A stretch of 64,000 nucleotides of DNA, from positions 124,001 through 188,000 of the forward strand of contig JADJSY010000011.1 of the NCBI GenBank assembly GCA_016711435.1, in the 5' to 3' direction. This stretch comes from Lewinellaceae bacterium (lineage in GTDB: Bacteria > Bacteroidota > Bacteroidia > Chitinophagales > Saprospiraceae). The stretch's first letter is position 1. Each line of letters begins with the position of its first letter. Under the pieces are notes generated by a model. It was not told where the DNA came from, did not search any database, and saw nothing but the letters and a program-made list of their open reading frames with translations. The position numbers and the translations under genes were made by a program. Positions 1-8,854 of the stretch are shown in pieces.

Positions 1-139
1 AAATGGAGTATTTTGTTTCCTGTGCACTGACAACATCGCATTGAAAATCTGCAAAAAATGTCTCGAAAGAATTGGGTTTCCCCGGTACCAACTGATACGT
101 TTGCCGGTCGGCAACAAGAATGGCTTGACGGAATTGCAT
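1..139 (-). CDS. N-terminal fragment of an unknown protein, cut by the window edge
   Basis: The minus strand is open from an ATG at 137-139 to the left edge, giving about 46 residues that begin MQFRQAILVADRQTYQLVPG. The fragment is mixed hydrophobic and polar with no signal peptide. The gene points away from the RNA methyltransferase at 304, leaving a gap of about 160 bp with no other gene. I do not recognise the family, and the fragment is too short to name. Open frame and plausible residue composition are the only support. Confidence 0.4.
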   Translation of the reverse strand, partial: MQFRQAILVADRQTYQLVPGKPNSFETFFADFQCDVVSAQETKYSI

Positions 140-303
140 ATTTGAAAAATTTCGCTGCCAAGTTATTGAAAAATAGAGGAAAAGCAGGAAAATAGGTGGA
201 TGTCTCACAAGCCTCAAAGCGAATCCTTCATACCATCTAAACCGTTCAAACCTATCTGCCAATTGTGTAGCGATTCCATACCTTTGTTTCTAAAATAAGT
301 ACG

Positions 304-1377
304 TTGAAAGAACCTGAACAGATCAAACTCCATCCCCTGCTTGTCCGCGCGGTCGCGCAGGCACTCATGGCCATTTTTTTTGAACACCGCTATGCCGATA
401 AAGTCATCGAACAGGCCCTGAAAAGCAACCCCAAAGCGGGCAGCCGCGACCGGGCTTTTATAGCCGAAACCACCTATGAAGTGCTGCGGTATTACCGGTA
501 TTACACCGAAATACTGGGAAAAACACCGCGTTTTGAGACTGATTTCTGGCAATTAATCGGCATCCATTTTTTCTTAAAATCCGGCAAACTCCCCGATTGG
601 CAGGAATTTAAACACCTACAACTCAAAGAAATAACGGCCCGGGCCGAAAAAGCCAAAACCGAGCGGGCGCTGCGGGAAAGTATCCCGGAATGGCTGGATG
701 AAATGGCGGCGCAACAACTGCCGGAATCCTGGGATAAAACCCTGCACTGGCTCAATAAACCAGCCCAGGTGGTACTCCGTGCCAATCGCCTCAAAACCGA
801 CCGAGCAGCGCTCCAGCACACCCTGCTGGAAGAAGGTATCGAGACAAAACCTGTCGGAACCGGCGACGCGCTGGTACTCGCCCGCCGTCAGAATATTTTC
901 CTCAGCCCCTGCTTCAAAAAAGGCTGGTTTGAAGTGCAGGATTACAGCAGCCAACTCGTTGCGTCCGTTCTTGCGCCCGAACCTGGCATGCGCGTGGTCG
1001 ATGCCTGCGCAGGCGGCGGCGGCAAAACCCTGCACCTCGCAGCGCTCCTGCAAAACAAGGGCAGCCTCATCGCACTGGATACCTTCGCCTGGAAACTCGA
1101 CGAACTGCGCCTTCGCGCGCGCCGGGCAGGCGCCACCAATATCGAAACCCGCCCCATCGAAAGCCGCAAAACCATCAAAAGTATTACAAAACCGGGCGGG
1201 CGAATGGTGTACGCCACCTGTAGTATTTTGCCTGCCGAAAACCAGGATCAAATTGAAACTTTCCTCGCCAGCGACCCTGGAAAAAATTTCCGCCTCCTGG
1301 AAGAAAGAAAAATCCTGCCGCAGGACGAAGGGTTTGACGGGTTTTATATAGCGCTACTGGAAAGGGGAATCAAATGA
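304..1377 (+). CDS. RsmB/NOP-family RNA m5C methyltransferase lacking the PCSG segment
   Basis: Family members use S-adenosylmethionine to methylate C5 of cytosine in rRNA or tRNA. The N-terminal third is helical, followed by the SAM-binding loop VDACAGGGGKT (about residues 233-243) and the catalytic motif VYATCS near residue 304. Full-length Bacteroidota homologues carry about 50 more residues between these, including the second conserved cysteine motif DAPCSG. Here the text jumps from IESRKTIKSI to TKPGGRMVYATCS with the frame kept, so that segment is absent. Start: TTG at 304, because a stop lies at 268-270 and no ATG precedes the conserved LHPLLVRAV. The last residues, ERGIK, lie in a repeat flank shared with the next gene. 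Confidence 0.85.
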   Translation: MKEPEQIKLHPLLVRAVAQALMAIFFEHRYADKVIEQALKSNPKAGSRDRAFIAETTYEVLRYYRYYTEILGKTPRFETDFWQLIGIHFFLKSGKLPDWQEFKHLQLKEITARAEKAKTERALRESIPEWLDEMAAQQLPESWDKTLHWLNKPAQVVLRANRLKTDRAALQHTLLEEGIETKPVGTGDALVLARRQNIFLSPCFKKGWFEVQDYSSQLVASVLAPEPGMRVVDACAGGGGKTLHLAALLQNKGSLIALDTFAWKLDELRLRARRAGATNIETRPIESRKTIKSITKPGGRMVYATCSILPAENQDQIETFLASDPGKNFRLLEERKILPQDEGFDGFYIALLERGIK

Positions 1378-1461
1378 GATAAGGTGGGTAGTCGTATTTT
1401 TCTGCGAAAAAATACGACTACCCACCTTATCTCATTCGATTTACAGATTTAGCATGGATAA
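1359..1461. repeat. Hairpin element, copy 1 (29-bp perfect arms)
   Basis: Arms at 1373-1401 and 1408-1436 are perfect reverse complements around the loop CTGCGA. The left flank GGAAAGGGGAATCAAATGA (1359-1377) includes the stop codon of the methyltransferase. The right flank GATTTAC...TTAGCATGGATAA spans 1438-1461. Copy 2 at 2021-2118 has the same flanks and the CTGCG loop but a different stem. The hairpin could end transcription, but there is no U tract after it. Confidence 0.85.
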
Positions 1462-1532
1462 GTTATTTGGCCCAAAAACCATTAATCCCAAACAATTGCA
1501 CCACTCACGACTCACCACTCACGACTCACGCT

Positions 1533-2039
1533 ATGACCGTCGAATTTCTCATGAAAGACTACGTCGCTTTCAACGTTTGGGCGAACGCGTTATTTGTTAA
1601 CTGGCTGAAAAGCAAACCTTTAGAATTAATGGACCGGGAAGTGCCGTCCAGTTTTCCCAGTCTGCGCGGCACCTTGCTGCATATCTGGTCGGCACAGGAT
1701 ATCTGGCTGCAACGGTTGCAAGGGACCTCCCCCAACCACTTGATTTCAGCCACTTTCCAGGGTTCGAACACGGAACTGATGGACGGCCTGATGCAGAATT
1801 CAGCGGCTTTCCGGGATTTTATCGGTAGCCGGGACAGCGGTTATTTTTCACAAAAAATAGGCTATACCCACACCACCGGCATTCCCTACGAACAATACAC
1901 CACAGAAATCATACAACATTGTATGCAGCACAGCACCTATCATCGCGGCCAGATCGTCACCATCGCCCGCAACCTGGGTCTTACGGATCCACCCAAATCG
2001 GATTATATCGGTTACGTAAGGGAAAGGGGAATCAAATGA
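1533..2039 (+). CDS. DinB-family protein
   Basis: A 168-residue four-helix DinB/YfiT-like protein. The family binds a divalent metal through three histidines and includes thiol transferases and many uncharacterised enzymes. Candidate ligands are the histidine in TLLHIWSAQ and the pair in HCMQHSTYHRGQ near the C-terminus. ATG 1533 is chosen over earlier in-frame starts because the upstream codons encode only a low-complexity array (CACGACTCAC units). The protein ends in ERGIK, the same five residues as the upstream unrelated methyltransferase, because both stops lie in copies of one repeat. The substrate is unknown. Confidence 0.8.
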   Translation: MTVEFLMKDYVAFNVWANALFVNWLKSKPLELMDREVPSSFPSLRGTLLHIWSAQDIWLQRLQGTSPNHLISATFQGSNTELMDGLMQNSAAFRDFIGSRDSGYFSQKIGYTHTTGIPYEQYTTEIIQHCMQHSTYHRGQIVTIARNLGLTDPPKSDYIGYVRERGIK

Positions 2040-2118
2040 TACAGGGTGGGTAGAAAAAATTCTGCGAATTTTTTCTACCCACCCTGTATCATTTGATTTA
2101 CGGGATTAGCATGGATAA
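2021..2118. repeat. Hairpin element, copy 2 (33-bp perfect arms)
   Basis: Arms at 2030-2062 and 2066-2098 are perfect reverse complements around a 3-nt loop. They include the TGA of the DinB gene (2037-2039). The flanks GGAAAGGGGAATCAAATGA (2021-2039) and GATTTACGGGATTAGCATGG (from 2095) match copy 1. Both stems contain GGTGGGTAG but otherwise differ, as if the stem were exchanged or evolved by paired changes. Confidence 0.85.
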
Positions 2119-2165
2119 TAGACATAGGCCGATGCAATCATATTTTCACCATCCAAGCTCACCTG

Positions 2166-2198
2166 AATCCTATAAGGTTTTTGAAACCTTATAGGATT
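2166..2198. repeat. Perfect 15-bp palindrome
   Basis: AATCCTATAAGGTTT, spacer ttg, then its reverse complement. It has the same build as the palindromes at 27076, 32569 and 44788: arms of 15-16 bp that end in TTT and begin again with AAA across a 1-3 nt spacer. It lies in the 347-bp gap between the DinB gene and sbcD, which holds no gene. Confidence 0.8.
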
Positions 2199-2315
2199 GT
2201 GTGAGATTGATAACAATATTTCACTACAAATTTTCAATCCGGGCTTTTCACAACCCCATAAATCCCTCTTCAAACAACAAATGCCAATCGTATCTTCACC
2301 ATCAAAATTGTAAGG

Positions 2316-2377
2316 TTTTTTGTTGATCCTGCTGGTTTTTTTCCTCCGGAAAAAAATACCAGCAGGATCAACAAAAA
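2316..2377. repeat. Long hairpin just upstream of sbcD
   Basis: The left arm TTTTTTGTTGATCCTGCTGG (2316-2335) pairs with the right arm ending in AACAAAAAA at 2377. The pairing extends inward through T-rich and A-rich stretches to a short CCTCCGG tip. It ends about 10 nt before the sbcD ATG, so it would fold in the leader if the promoter lies upstream. It may also insulate sbcDC from upstream transcription. Confidence 0.7.
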
Positions 2378-2386
2378 ATCTCCCCT

Positions 2387-3517
2387 ATGAAAATTATTCA
2401 CTTCTCCGACACCCACCTGGGTTACCAGGCATACGACCGCGTCAGCGCAGAGGGCATCAATGCCCGGGAGCAGGACGTGTATGATGCTTTCGAGCGGGTA
2501 ATCGAACGTATGCTGGAACTGAAACCGGATTTGATTATCCATTCCGGCGATTTTTTCCACCGCCCCAGTCCTTCCAACCGGGCGCTGACCTTCGGACTGG
2601 AACAACTGCGCCGCCTCGGCGATGCGGGCATTCCCATGGTACTGATAGCGGGCAACCACGAAACCCCCAAAACGATTTACAACAGCCCGATTTTGCGCGC
2701 CCTGCGTTCGCTGGATCGGGTGTACCCGTTTTTTGGAGAACAAGCGGAACAGGTGACGTTCGGCGACGTAGTCATCCACGGCGTTCCGCATATCAACGAC
2801 AACCGCCTGTTAATCAGTTCTTTGGAACAATTGGAGGCAAGGCCCGGCAAGTTCAACATACTCATGCTGCACACTTCGCTGGGAAAACGTTACCTGATGG
2901 AAGAATACGGAGAGCAGGTTTTTCCGGCCGAGTTTGAAAACCAACTGGCTCAATTCCAGTACATTGCACTGGGGCACTGGCACAATTGCCAGCCCATCGA
3001 CGTACATCCCTGCGCCTGGTATGCGGGCAGTGTCGAGCGCCTGAGCGACACCGAAATCGGGACTGAAAAAGGATTCCTGCACCTGGATGTTCAAGCCGAT
3101 CAGACCTGTTCGATTCGTTTTGAAGCGGTACCGACCCGGCCCTGGCTGCGCTGGGAAATGAACCGCTGCCACGAACTTTCAGCCGTCGAGATAGAAGCGG
3201 ACCTGGAACGGTTCAAGCAGGAAAATAATACGCAGGAAGCCATCGTCTCCCTGAATTTTAATGACATCCGCACCGAACAAACCCTGGAACTCAGTAACCT
3301 GCGCCTGAAACAAATTTTCCCCGACGCTTTTCAACTCCTCCCGAAAAGAAGGACCTTTAGCGACCGGTCTTTTGTGCAAGGCATAGAAGCGAGTCAATTC
3401 GACAGTATCGACAAAATATTTACAGACTACCTGCGCAGCAAATACACGGAAGACCCCTTGCTGGCCGAACGCCTGGCAGAACGGGCCAACCACTATTTCC
3501 AAATTAAAAACCAATGA
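2387..3517 (+). CDS. sbcD: SbcD exonuclease subunit (Mre11 family)
   Basis: The 376-residue nuclease subunit of the SbcCD complex, which trims hairpins and blocked double-strand ends. Calcineurin-like phosphoesterase metal ligands are all visible: FSDTHLG (D8, H10), HSGDFFH (D55), AGNHE (N90, H91), MLHTS and LGHWHN. The length is typical. It overlaps sbcC by ATGA, so the two subunits are translationally coupled. The partner is encoded immediately downstream. Presence of a hairpin-cutting nuclease in a genome rich in long inverted repeats is worth noting, though no direct link is shown. Confidence 0.95.
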   Translation: MKIIHFSDTHLGYQAYDRVSAEGINAREQDVYDAFERVIERMLELKPDLIIHSGDFFHRPSPSNRALTFGLEQLRRLGDAGIPMVLIAGNHETPKTIYNSPILRALRSLDRVYPFFGEQAEQVTFGDVVIHGVPHINDNRLLISSLEQLEARPGKFNILMLHTSLGKRYLMEEYGEQVFPAEFENQLAQFQYIALGHWHNCQPIDVHPCAWYAGSVERLSDTEIGTEKGFLHLDVQADQTCSIRFEAVPTRPWLRWEMNRCHELSAVEIEADLERFKQENNTQEAIVSLNFNDIRTEQTLELSNLRLKQIFPDAFQLLPKRRTFSDRSFVQGIEASQFDSIDKIFTDYLRSKYTEDPLLAERLAERANHYFQIKNQ

Positions 3518-5919
3518 TCCTCAATAGCTTACACCTGGCCAATTACAAACAATACGCCTCTCTTTCCCTCGAATTCCGGGAAGGGCTGGTAGGCATTATT
3601 GGCAAAAACGGTGCGGGCAAATCCACTATTTTTGAGGCCATTCTGTACTGCCTGTTCGGGCGCGACGAAAGCAACAAATCCCTGGTCAAATCCGCTTTTG
3701 CCGAGCCGAAAGCCAATGTGGAACTGGTGCTCGAATTCAGCATCGGCGACATTTTGTACCGGGTCAAACGGGAGTTTCGCGGCAAAGCGATGGCCGTCGG
3801 GGCAGAATTTTACAAAAACGATCAACTCATTGCCAAAGGCGTTTCAGCAGTCAACGAGGAACTGGTGAAAGTCCTGCACATGGAACGCGACGCTTTCAAA
3901 CGCTCCGTTTTTTCAGGACAAAAGGAACTGAGCGAACTGTCGGACAGTTCCGGTGAAGTGCGCAAACGGATGGTGCGCCGGATGCTGGGACTCGACACGC
4001 TCGACGAGATTCAAACCCGCGTCAACGGCGACATCCGCGACCTGAGTAGCCAAATGACCGGACAACGCCAGAATTTATTGTCCACTGATCTGCTGGATGC
4101 TCTGCAAAACAATGTGATTGAACAAAGTAAAGCACTGACAGACAAACAGTTAGCCTTACATACCGAAACAGCAAAACAAAGCGCGGTTGAAGCAAAATAC
4201 GTTGTTGAAAAACAAAAATTTGAAGAAGAAGAGCAGCGCCTGCAACGGTTCAATACCCTGCACCGCAACCTGGGCCAATTGCAGGAACGCCTGACCGGAC
4301 TGGTCGCACAACAGGAAACCCTGCAACAAAAAAGCCGGGATTTACAACTTTTGCAAACCCAACAAGATGCCAGGCGGGACGAATTTGCCACGTACGAAGC
4401 AGATAAAAAGGCTTTGGAAATGCTCGAAAAAGAGCAGCAGCGCCACCTCAACAAAGAAATCCGCAGCAACCGGATTGCAGAAGACCAGGAAAAAATAGCG
4501 ACGCAACAACAAAAACTGGCAGAACTCGACCAGGCGCTGACCCGGCTTCCAATGGTCAGTGCAGCCCTTCAGGAAACGGAGCAAACCATCGCCGATCTGG
4601 AAGCAGAAATGGAAAACAAACGCGTGGAACTGCGCGGCTTCGATGCACAAATCGCCGAATTTAAAAGCCGGATCAAAGAGCGCAGCGATAAAGTCGCCAA
4701 CTTGAAGACCCTGGGGAATACCGGTCGCTGTCCCACCTGTTTGCAGCCGTTGCTGGAAGGGTATGAAATGGCATTAGCAGAATTAAATGCTGAAATACAT
4801 GCGATGCAAACCAATGAGTTGCATAAATTTGACGAAGCCAAAAGCCTTGTTACCGAAGCCGGTCTGGCATTAAAAAACAGGCAACAGGCAGCGCGTAAAG
4901 AAGCCGAAAACCTCATCAAGGAACAATCGAAATTGAATGAACAAAAACGCCAGCAACAGGCCATCACCACAGAACTACAGCAATTGGAAGCGAAGTTGGT
5001 GGCCGATGCAGCCATTCTCCGCGAAATCGGGGAAGTGCATTTCGATGCCGCCGCCTACCAAAACCTGAAAAACAAACTGAGCGAACTGGAGCCGCGCTAC
5101 CGCGAGTTTCTGGGCAATGAAAACTACCTCCGGCGCGAACGCCCCACGGTCGAAACGGCATTGCAAAATACCGGAAAGGCTATTGCCGATGTCAAAGAAC
5201 AGATCAGCGTTCAACAAAGCGACCTGACGGCCATTGGCCACAATCCGCAGCGCTACGAAGCCGCCAAACAATCGCTCACCAGCTTTAGTGAAGTGCTCAG
5301 CGCGCAGTCCTCCACGGTACAGGCCTTGCACCAGGCAGTACTCGAACTGCAAAGCGATATCGCCCGGAACCGTGAAAAAATAGCCGCGAACGACCGGATT
5401 CTGGCCCAAATCAGCGACAAATTGGAGGAAACCGAACTTTTGCGCAAACTCGGGGAGATGCTGAACCTGTTCAAAACTGAAATCCTTGAAAAGGTAAGTC
5501 CGGGTATCAGCCGCGAAGCCAGCGACTTGTTCAGCCGGATCACCAAAGGCAAGTACGAAAGTATCCGCGTCGACGAAAATTTTGATTTTACCATCGCCGA
5601 CGGCGGCATCTTTTACCCCATCGACCGTTTTTCGGGCGGTGAAGTCGACCTGGCCAATTTTTGCCTGCGCATCGCGATTACCAAAGCCATCATGGAACTG
5701 AGCGGCGCCGAACAGCGGATCGAATTCCTGGCTTTTGATGAAATTTTTGGTAGTCAGGATGAAGAACGCCGCCTCGAAATGATGCTGGCGCTCTACTATT
5801 TACAGGAACAATTCCGGCAGATATACATCGTTTCACATATCGACAGCCTGAAAGATTATTTCCCACATTTGCTCGAAGTGCAGTCGGCACCGGAAGGCAG
5901 TTCGGTGAAGTGGGTATGA
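3514..5919 (+). CDS. sbcC: SbcC ATPase subunit (Rad50 family)
   Basis: An 801-residue SMC-like ATPase that partners SbcD. Walker A GKNGAGKS is at residues 30-37. Two long coiled-coil arms flank the zinc hook CPTC (C406, C409), where two molecules dimerise through zinc. The signature FSGGE and Walker B FLAFDEIF close the C-terminal ATPase lobe. The hook lies near the middle, as expected. It is shorter than E. coli SbcC (about 1050 residues) through shorter coiled coils, as is common in Bacteroidota. The start is ATG 3514, overlapping the sbcD stop. Confidence 0.95.
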   Translation: MILNSLHLANYKQYASLSLEFREGLVGIIGKNGAGKSTIFEAILYCLFGRDESNKSLVKSAFAEPKANVELVLEFSIGDILYRVKREFRGKAMAVGAEFYKNDQLIAKGVSAVNEELVKVLHMERDAFKRSVFSGQKELSELSDSSGEVRKRMVRRMLGLDTLDEIQTRVNGDIRDLSSQMTGQRQNLLSTDLLDALQNNVIEQSKALTDKQLALHTETAKQSAVEAKYVVEKQKFEEEEQRLQRFNTLHRNLGQLQERLTGLVAQQETLQQKSRDLQLLQTQQDARRDEFATYEADKKALEMLEKEQQRHLNKEIRSNRIAEDQEKIATQQQKLAELDQALTRLPMVSAALQETEQTIADLEAEMENKRVELRGFDAQIAEFKSRIKERSDKVANLKTLGNTGRCPTCLQPLLEGYEMALAELNAEIHAMQTNELHKFDEAKSLVTEAGLALKNRQQAARKEAENLIKEQSKLNEQKRQQQAITTELQQLEAKLVADAAILREIGEVHFDAAAYQNLKNKLSELEPRYREFLGNENYLRRERPTVETALQNTGKAIADVKEQISVQQSDLTAIGHNPQRYEAAKQSLTSFSEVLSAQSSTVQALHQAVLELQSDIARNREKIAANDRILAQISDKLEETELLRKLGEMLNLFKTEILEKVSPGISREASDLFSRITKGKYESIRVDENFDFTIADGGIFYPIDRFSGGEVDLANFCLRIAITKAIMELSGAEQRIEFLAFDEIFGSQDEERRLEMMLALYYLQEQFRQIYIVSHIDSLKDYFPHLLEVQSAPEGSSVKWV

Positions 5920-5923
5920 AATT

Positions 5924-6107
5924 CGTGTTTGGTGTTTGTGTATGGTGTTTCGGGCGGGGGGGTGTTTGGGTTGGTGTTTGGCTTTGGCATTTGTGAAAAT
6001 TTGACCAAAATATGGAGCGCTTCGCCTGAACTACTCACAGTTGCCCAAGGCGAAGAACCCCGAAACACGAAACACCAAACACTAAACACCACACACTAAA
6101 CACTGCA
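5924..6107. repeat. Imperfect inverted repeat with ACACCAAACACTAA-type arms
   Basis: The 188-bp gap between sbcC and the second DinB gene holds no gene. The left arm (about 5924-5959) reads GTGTTTGGTGTTTG and continues to GGGCGGGGG. The right arm (about 6046-6100) is its imperfect reverse complement, made of degenerate AACACCAAACACTAAACACC units that stop just before the ATG at 6108. The coding-strand right arm is almost free of G, leaving an unstructured leader if transcribed alone. Confidence 0.7.
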
Positions 6108-6554
6108 ATGATGAAAGACGCACTCCTTATCCTTTTCGAACGCGACCTCCGGAAACTCCGGGAAGAAATGAACCTGTATGCTGATGAAAACAAACTCTGG
6201 GTCGTACAGGAGGGAATCAGCAATTCTGCCGGAAACCTGTGCCTCCACTTGCTGGGCAATCTCAATCACTTTATCGGAGCCATTTTGGGCCATAGCGGCT
6301 ATGTCAGGCAGCGCGACGACGAGTTTTCTTTAAAAGATATTCCGCTAGGCATCTTGACGGCACAGATAGACGCCACCATCGCAGTGGTGCAGGAAGCCCT
6401 GAGCGGCTTGTTAGACACCGATCTTGAGGGCAATTACCCGGAGCAAAAACACGGTGAAACGGTCAAAATGGACTTTATGCTGCTACATTTACTGGGGCAT
6501 TTGAGTTATCACCTGGGACAAATTAATTACCACCGGCGGCTGATCGGAGGGTAA
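6108..6554 (+). CDS. DinB-family (DUF1572-like) protein
   Basis: A 148-residue protein with the helical bundle pattern of DinB/DUF1572 proteins. Metal-ligand histidines are likely those in LLGNLNHFIGA and in HLLGHLSYHLGQINYHRR. It is not a close paralogue of the DinB protein at 1533; the two share the fold only. Start is the first of two adjacent ATGs. The gene follows an A- and C-rich repeat leader and faces the convergent DUF4403 gene with a 1-bp gap. Function beyond the fold is unknown. Confidence 0.8.
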   Translation: MMKDALLILFERDLRKLREEMNLYADENKLWVVQEGISNSAGNLCLHLLGNLNHFIGAILGHSGYVRQRDDEFSLKDIPLGILTAQIDATIAVVQEALSGLLDTDLEGNYPEQKHGETVKMDFMLLHLLGHLSYHLGQINYHRRLIGG

Positions 6555-6555
6555 A

Positions 6556-7939
6556 TCACAACCCCTTCACATCCACATTCACCTTCCCCTTTGAAAACAA
6601 ATTGACCCTGATACTCGTCGGCGTCACCCGCGTATTTTCCACTGTCACCGAATCCACGGTGCCGGTGAGCACGACGCCGGGTTGTATTTCATAATAGTTC
6701 AGCGATTCCTGTACCGATGTTTTCAAGGCCCTGATATTTTCTTCCATCGGGAAAGTCATGGCTTTTTTCATCTGATTTTTGATCGTTCCCTGAAAAATCC
6801 AGGAAGCGGTTCGGAAGAGAAAGTTTCTTTGTATCTACTTGAAAATCAAGGTCTTTTACCTCAATCTGATTTTTTTCAGCATTGAACTCCGGCCTGCCGA
6901 TGAAGTAAATATTCCCGTTGAAGGAACCACTGAGCCGCGAATTTACCACCACCTTGTCGTTGTTGCCCCAAAGCTGGATGTCTTCCACCTTCACCTTGTT
7001 TTTTCCGGATTCAAACACCTGTCCGATCATCATATTTTTTGCCAGCCGTTCTGCTTCCGGGAAAGGCACATCCGTTGCGATGCGCACCTGGTAATCGTCG
7101 GGCGCTTCACTGATCTGGCGCAGGTTGGGCAGCGTGGAATTTTCGCGGAAAAAGGGTTTCTGCCCGAAATTGACATCGTTCAGGCATTCCACCGCGATTT
7201 TAGCCCGGATGGCATTGTTATAGGTCGTAATGGGCGTCATGGCGATCCCGACCGGCGTGGTTTTCACCCACATCTGGTACAGGGTATCCATCAGGATCGG
7301 TTCCTGAATAGCCGTCCAGGCCTCCTGCACATACGGGCGCAGGCTGATTTGCTGACTGACAAACTGGTCGAGGGTTTTGGATAAAGTCTTTTTACTGCGG
7401 TTCAGCGCAAGGTTCGTAATCGTCTCCATGCTGATATTATCCAGACCCGTTTTTAAAACTGGCCGGGAAACCCATTCGTGGTATTCTACCTCCATCTGGG
7501 TACTGATCGTCCAATCCGAATTAATGCTGAACGTGGTTTTAAAATTCAGGGCGAGTTCGCCTTCCGCTTCGGCGGCGGCGCCCATTACCAGGTCTTTTTT
7601 GATCCATAATTTCAAGGGCACGCGGTATTTGATTGTGTTTCCGCTGAAAAACAGGGTTAAATCCTGGCTTTTCCAGGCATTCATCATCAGCCCGTCATTG
7701 CCGTTGTCGGTGTATGAATAATCTTCATACAGCGCACTCCCGGAAAGCCGCGTATTAAGCGATCGAACCAATTCATCTACGGAAATATTCACGGGGATGG
7801 TCAGGGTGGATATGAGCGGCGGCTCCTGCTCCTGGTTGTACTGTTCGGCGGGCTTGGGTGCGTTTGTGGGGGCTGCAGTTTTGCAAAAAGGCAAAGAGAA
7901 CACGATGGACAGAAGCAGCGGCGCTATATTTTTTTTCAT
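6556..7939 (-). CDS. DUF4403-family lipoprotein, frameshifted near the C-terminus
   Basis: An exported lipoprotein of the DUF4403 family, whose function is unknown; a role in the outer membrane is inferred from family context. The signal peptide ends in the lipobox SLPFC (C19). The first frame reads to about residue 380 (FLDF); the remaining ~75 residues (QMKKAMTFPMEENIRALKTS onward) continue in another frame. Removing one T from the run at 6793-6797 (A on the plus strand) restores one protein of about 460 residues, the usual family length. I treat the break as a probable sequencing error. A TGATAAC leader element lies upstream of the ATG. Confidence 0.75.
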
Positions 7940-7961
7940 TATTTGAAAGCAATTTAGGAAA

Positions 7962-8030
7962 AGTAGTTATCCGTGATTAGTTATCGGTTATCAGTTATCG
8001 GTTATCAGTGTTGATAATCAATCATTTACA
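7962..8030 (-). repeat. TGATAAC leader element, copy 1
   Basis: Read on the minus strand toward the ATG at 7939 it gives GATTATCAACACTGATAACC followed by degenerate GATAACTGATAACCGATAAC units. The core dyad is TTATCA-ACAC-TGATAA. Eight copies occur in the window (see 18608, 25699, 32678, 34701, 41208, 60175, 60664). The rest of the 7940-8267 gap holds only the promoter noted next. Confidence 0.85.
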
Positions 8031-8205
8031 AACAATTTGGCCAAAACTAATTTTGCTTGATTATTTACCTGCTTACAAAGGTATGCCGTAATCTGACTAT
8101 CCGCCTGACGTATTCTTGCCGGCTGAGGTCTTTAGGCGCGTAGCGGCTTTTAACGCGAAGTTAACAAAGGCCAGGCAAGTAGATCAAGTGGATAGGAAAA
8201 ATAAA

Positions 8206-8237
8206 TTTGGTTTATAAAATAAACTACTTTACATTTG
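8206..8237 (+). promoter_or_regulatory. Bacteroidota promoter for the membrane protein gene
   Basis: TTTG (8206-8209), a 20-nt spacer, then TACATTTG (8230-8237) match the -33/-7 consensus TTTG-N19-21-TAnnTTTG of the major Bacteroidota sigma factor. Transcription would start near 8242, giving a leader of about 25 nt before the ATG at 8268. Confidence 0.75.
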
Positions 8238-8267
8238 TACCAGTTTTATATTCTAAATTAAACGGAA

Positions 8268-8852
8268 ATGGAAAACTCAGAATCAAAATTGACTCCCGAA
8301 GAAAGCCTGCTGGTCATTCATCAGACCATCGAAAAAGCCAAACGCGAAGTACAGGAAAACGGTTTTCACCTCTTGTTGTGGGGGACCTTAGTGGTCATCG
8401 CCGGTTTGGTCGATTTTTATATGAGTTACACACAAGGCCCTGGAAATCAGCATTATGCCTGGGCGGTTATGCCTGCCATCGGTATCCCGGTAGCCATCAT
8501 ATACGAATCGAGGCGGAAAAAGCAGCCTGCGCAGCGCAACACGATCCACAACTGGTACGGCCTGGTTTGGCTCGGCTTTGGCATTTCATTGCCGATGCTG
8601 ATTGCTTACACTGTCATGCACCACCTGCCGCCCACACAACCGATCATGGTCGTAACCGGATTCGCCTTGTTCATGTCGGGCATTGTATTGAGTTTCAGGC
8701 CTTTGATCTGGGGAGCGGCAGTCATCTGGGCGGGCGCAGTCGTGTGCCTGTTGACGACGCCCAACTGGCATTCACTCATCATGGCGATCGGCGTAGCGCT
8801 GGGTTATCTGGTACCCGGCTACCTGCTGCAACGCGCGAAAAAATCGCAATAG
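8268..8852 (+). CDS. Integral membrane protein of unknown function
   Basis: A 194-residue protein with about six predicted membrane helices after a charged N-terminal segment (MENSESKLTPEESLLVIHQT). Helices are seen at FHLLLWGTLVVIAGLV, YAWAVMPAIGIPVAIIY, LVWLGFGISLPMLIAY, MVVTGFALFMSGIVL, WGAAVIWAGAVVCLL and SLIMAIGVALGYLVPG. It has a strong promoter match and is followed 2 nt after its stop by a winged-helix regulator, an arrangement I have seen in other Bacteroidota. The regulator probably controls the pair. No catalytic motif is visible. Confidence 0.75.
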   Translation: MENSESKLTPEESLLVIHQTIEKAKREVQENGFHLLLWGTLVVIAGLVDFYMSYTQGPGNQHYAWAVMPAIGIPVAIIYESRRKKQPAQRNTIHNWYGLVWLGFGISLPMLIAYTVMHHLPPTQPIMVVTGFALFMSGIVLSFRPLIWGAAVIWAGAVVCLLTTPNWHSLIMAIGVALGYLVPGYLLQRAKKSQ

Positions 8853-8854
8853 CC

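Noticed and set aside
616..1251. Long minus-strand open frame inside the methyltransferase gene
   Set aside because: It is opposite a conserved coding sequence and shows no recognisable protein features; a shadow of codon bias.
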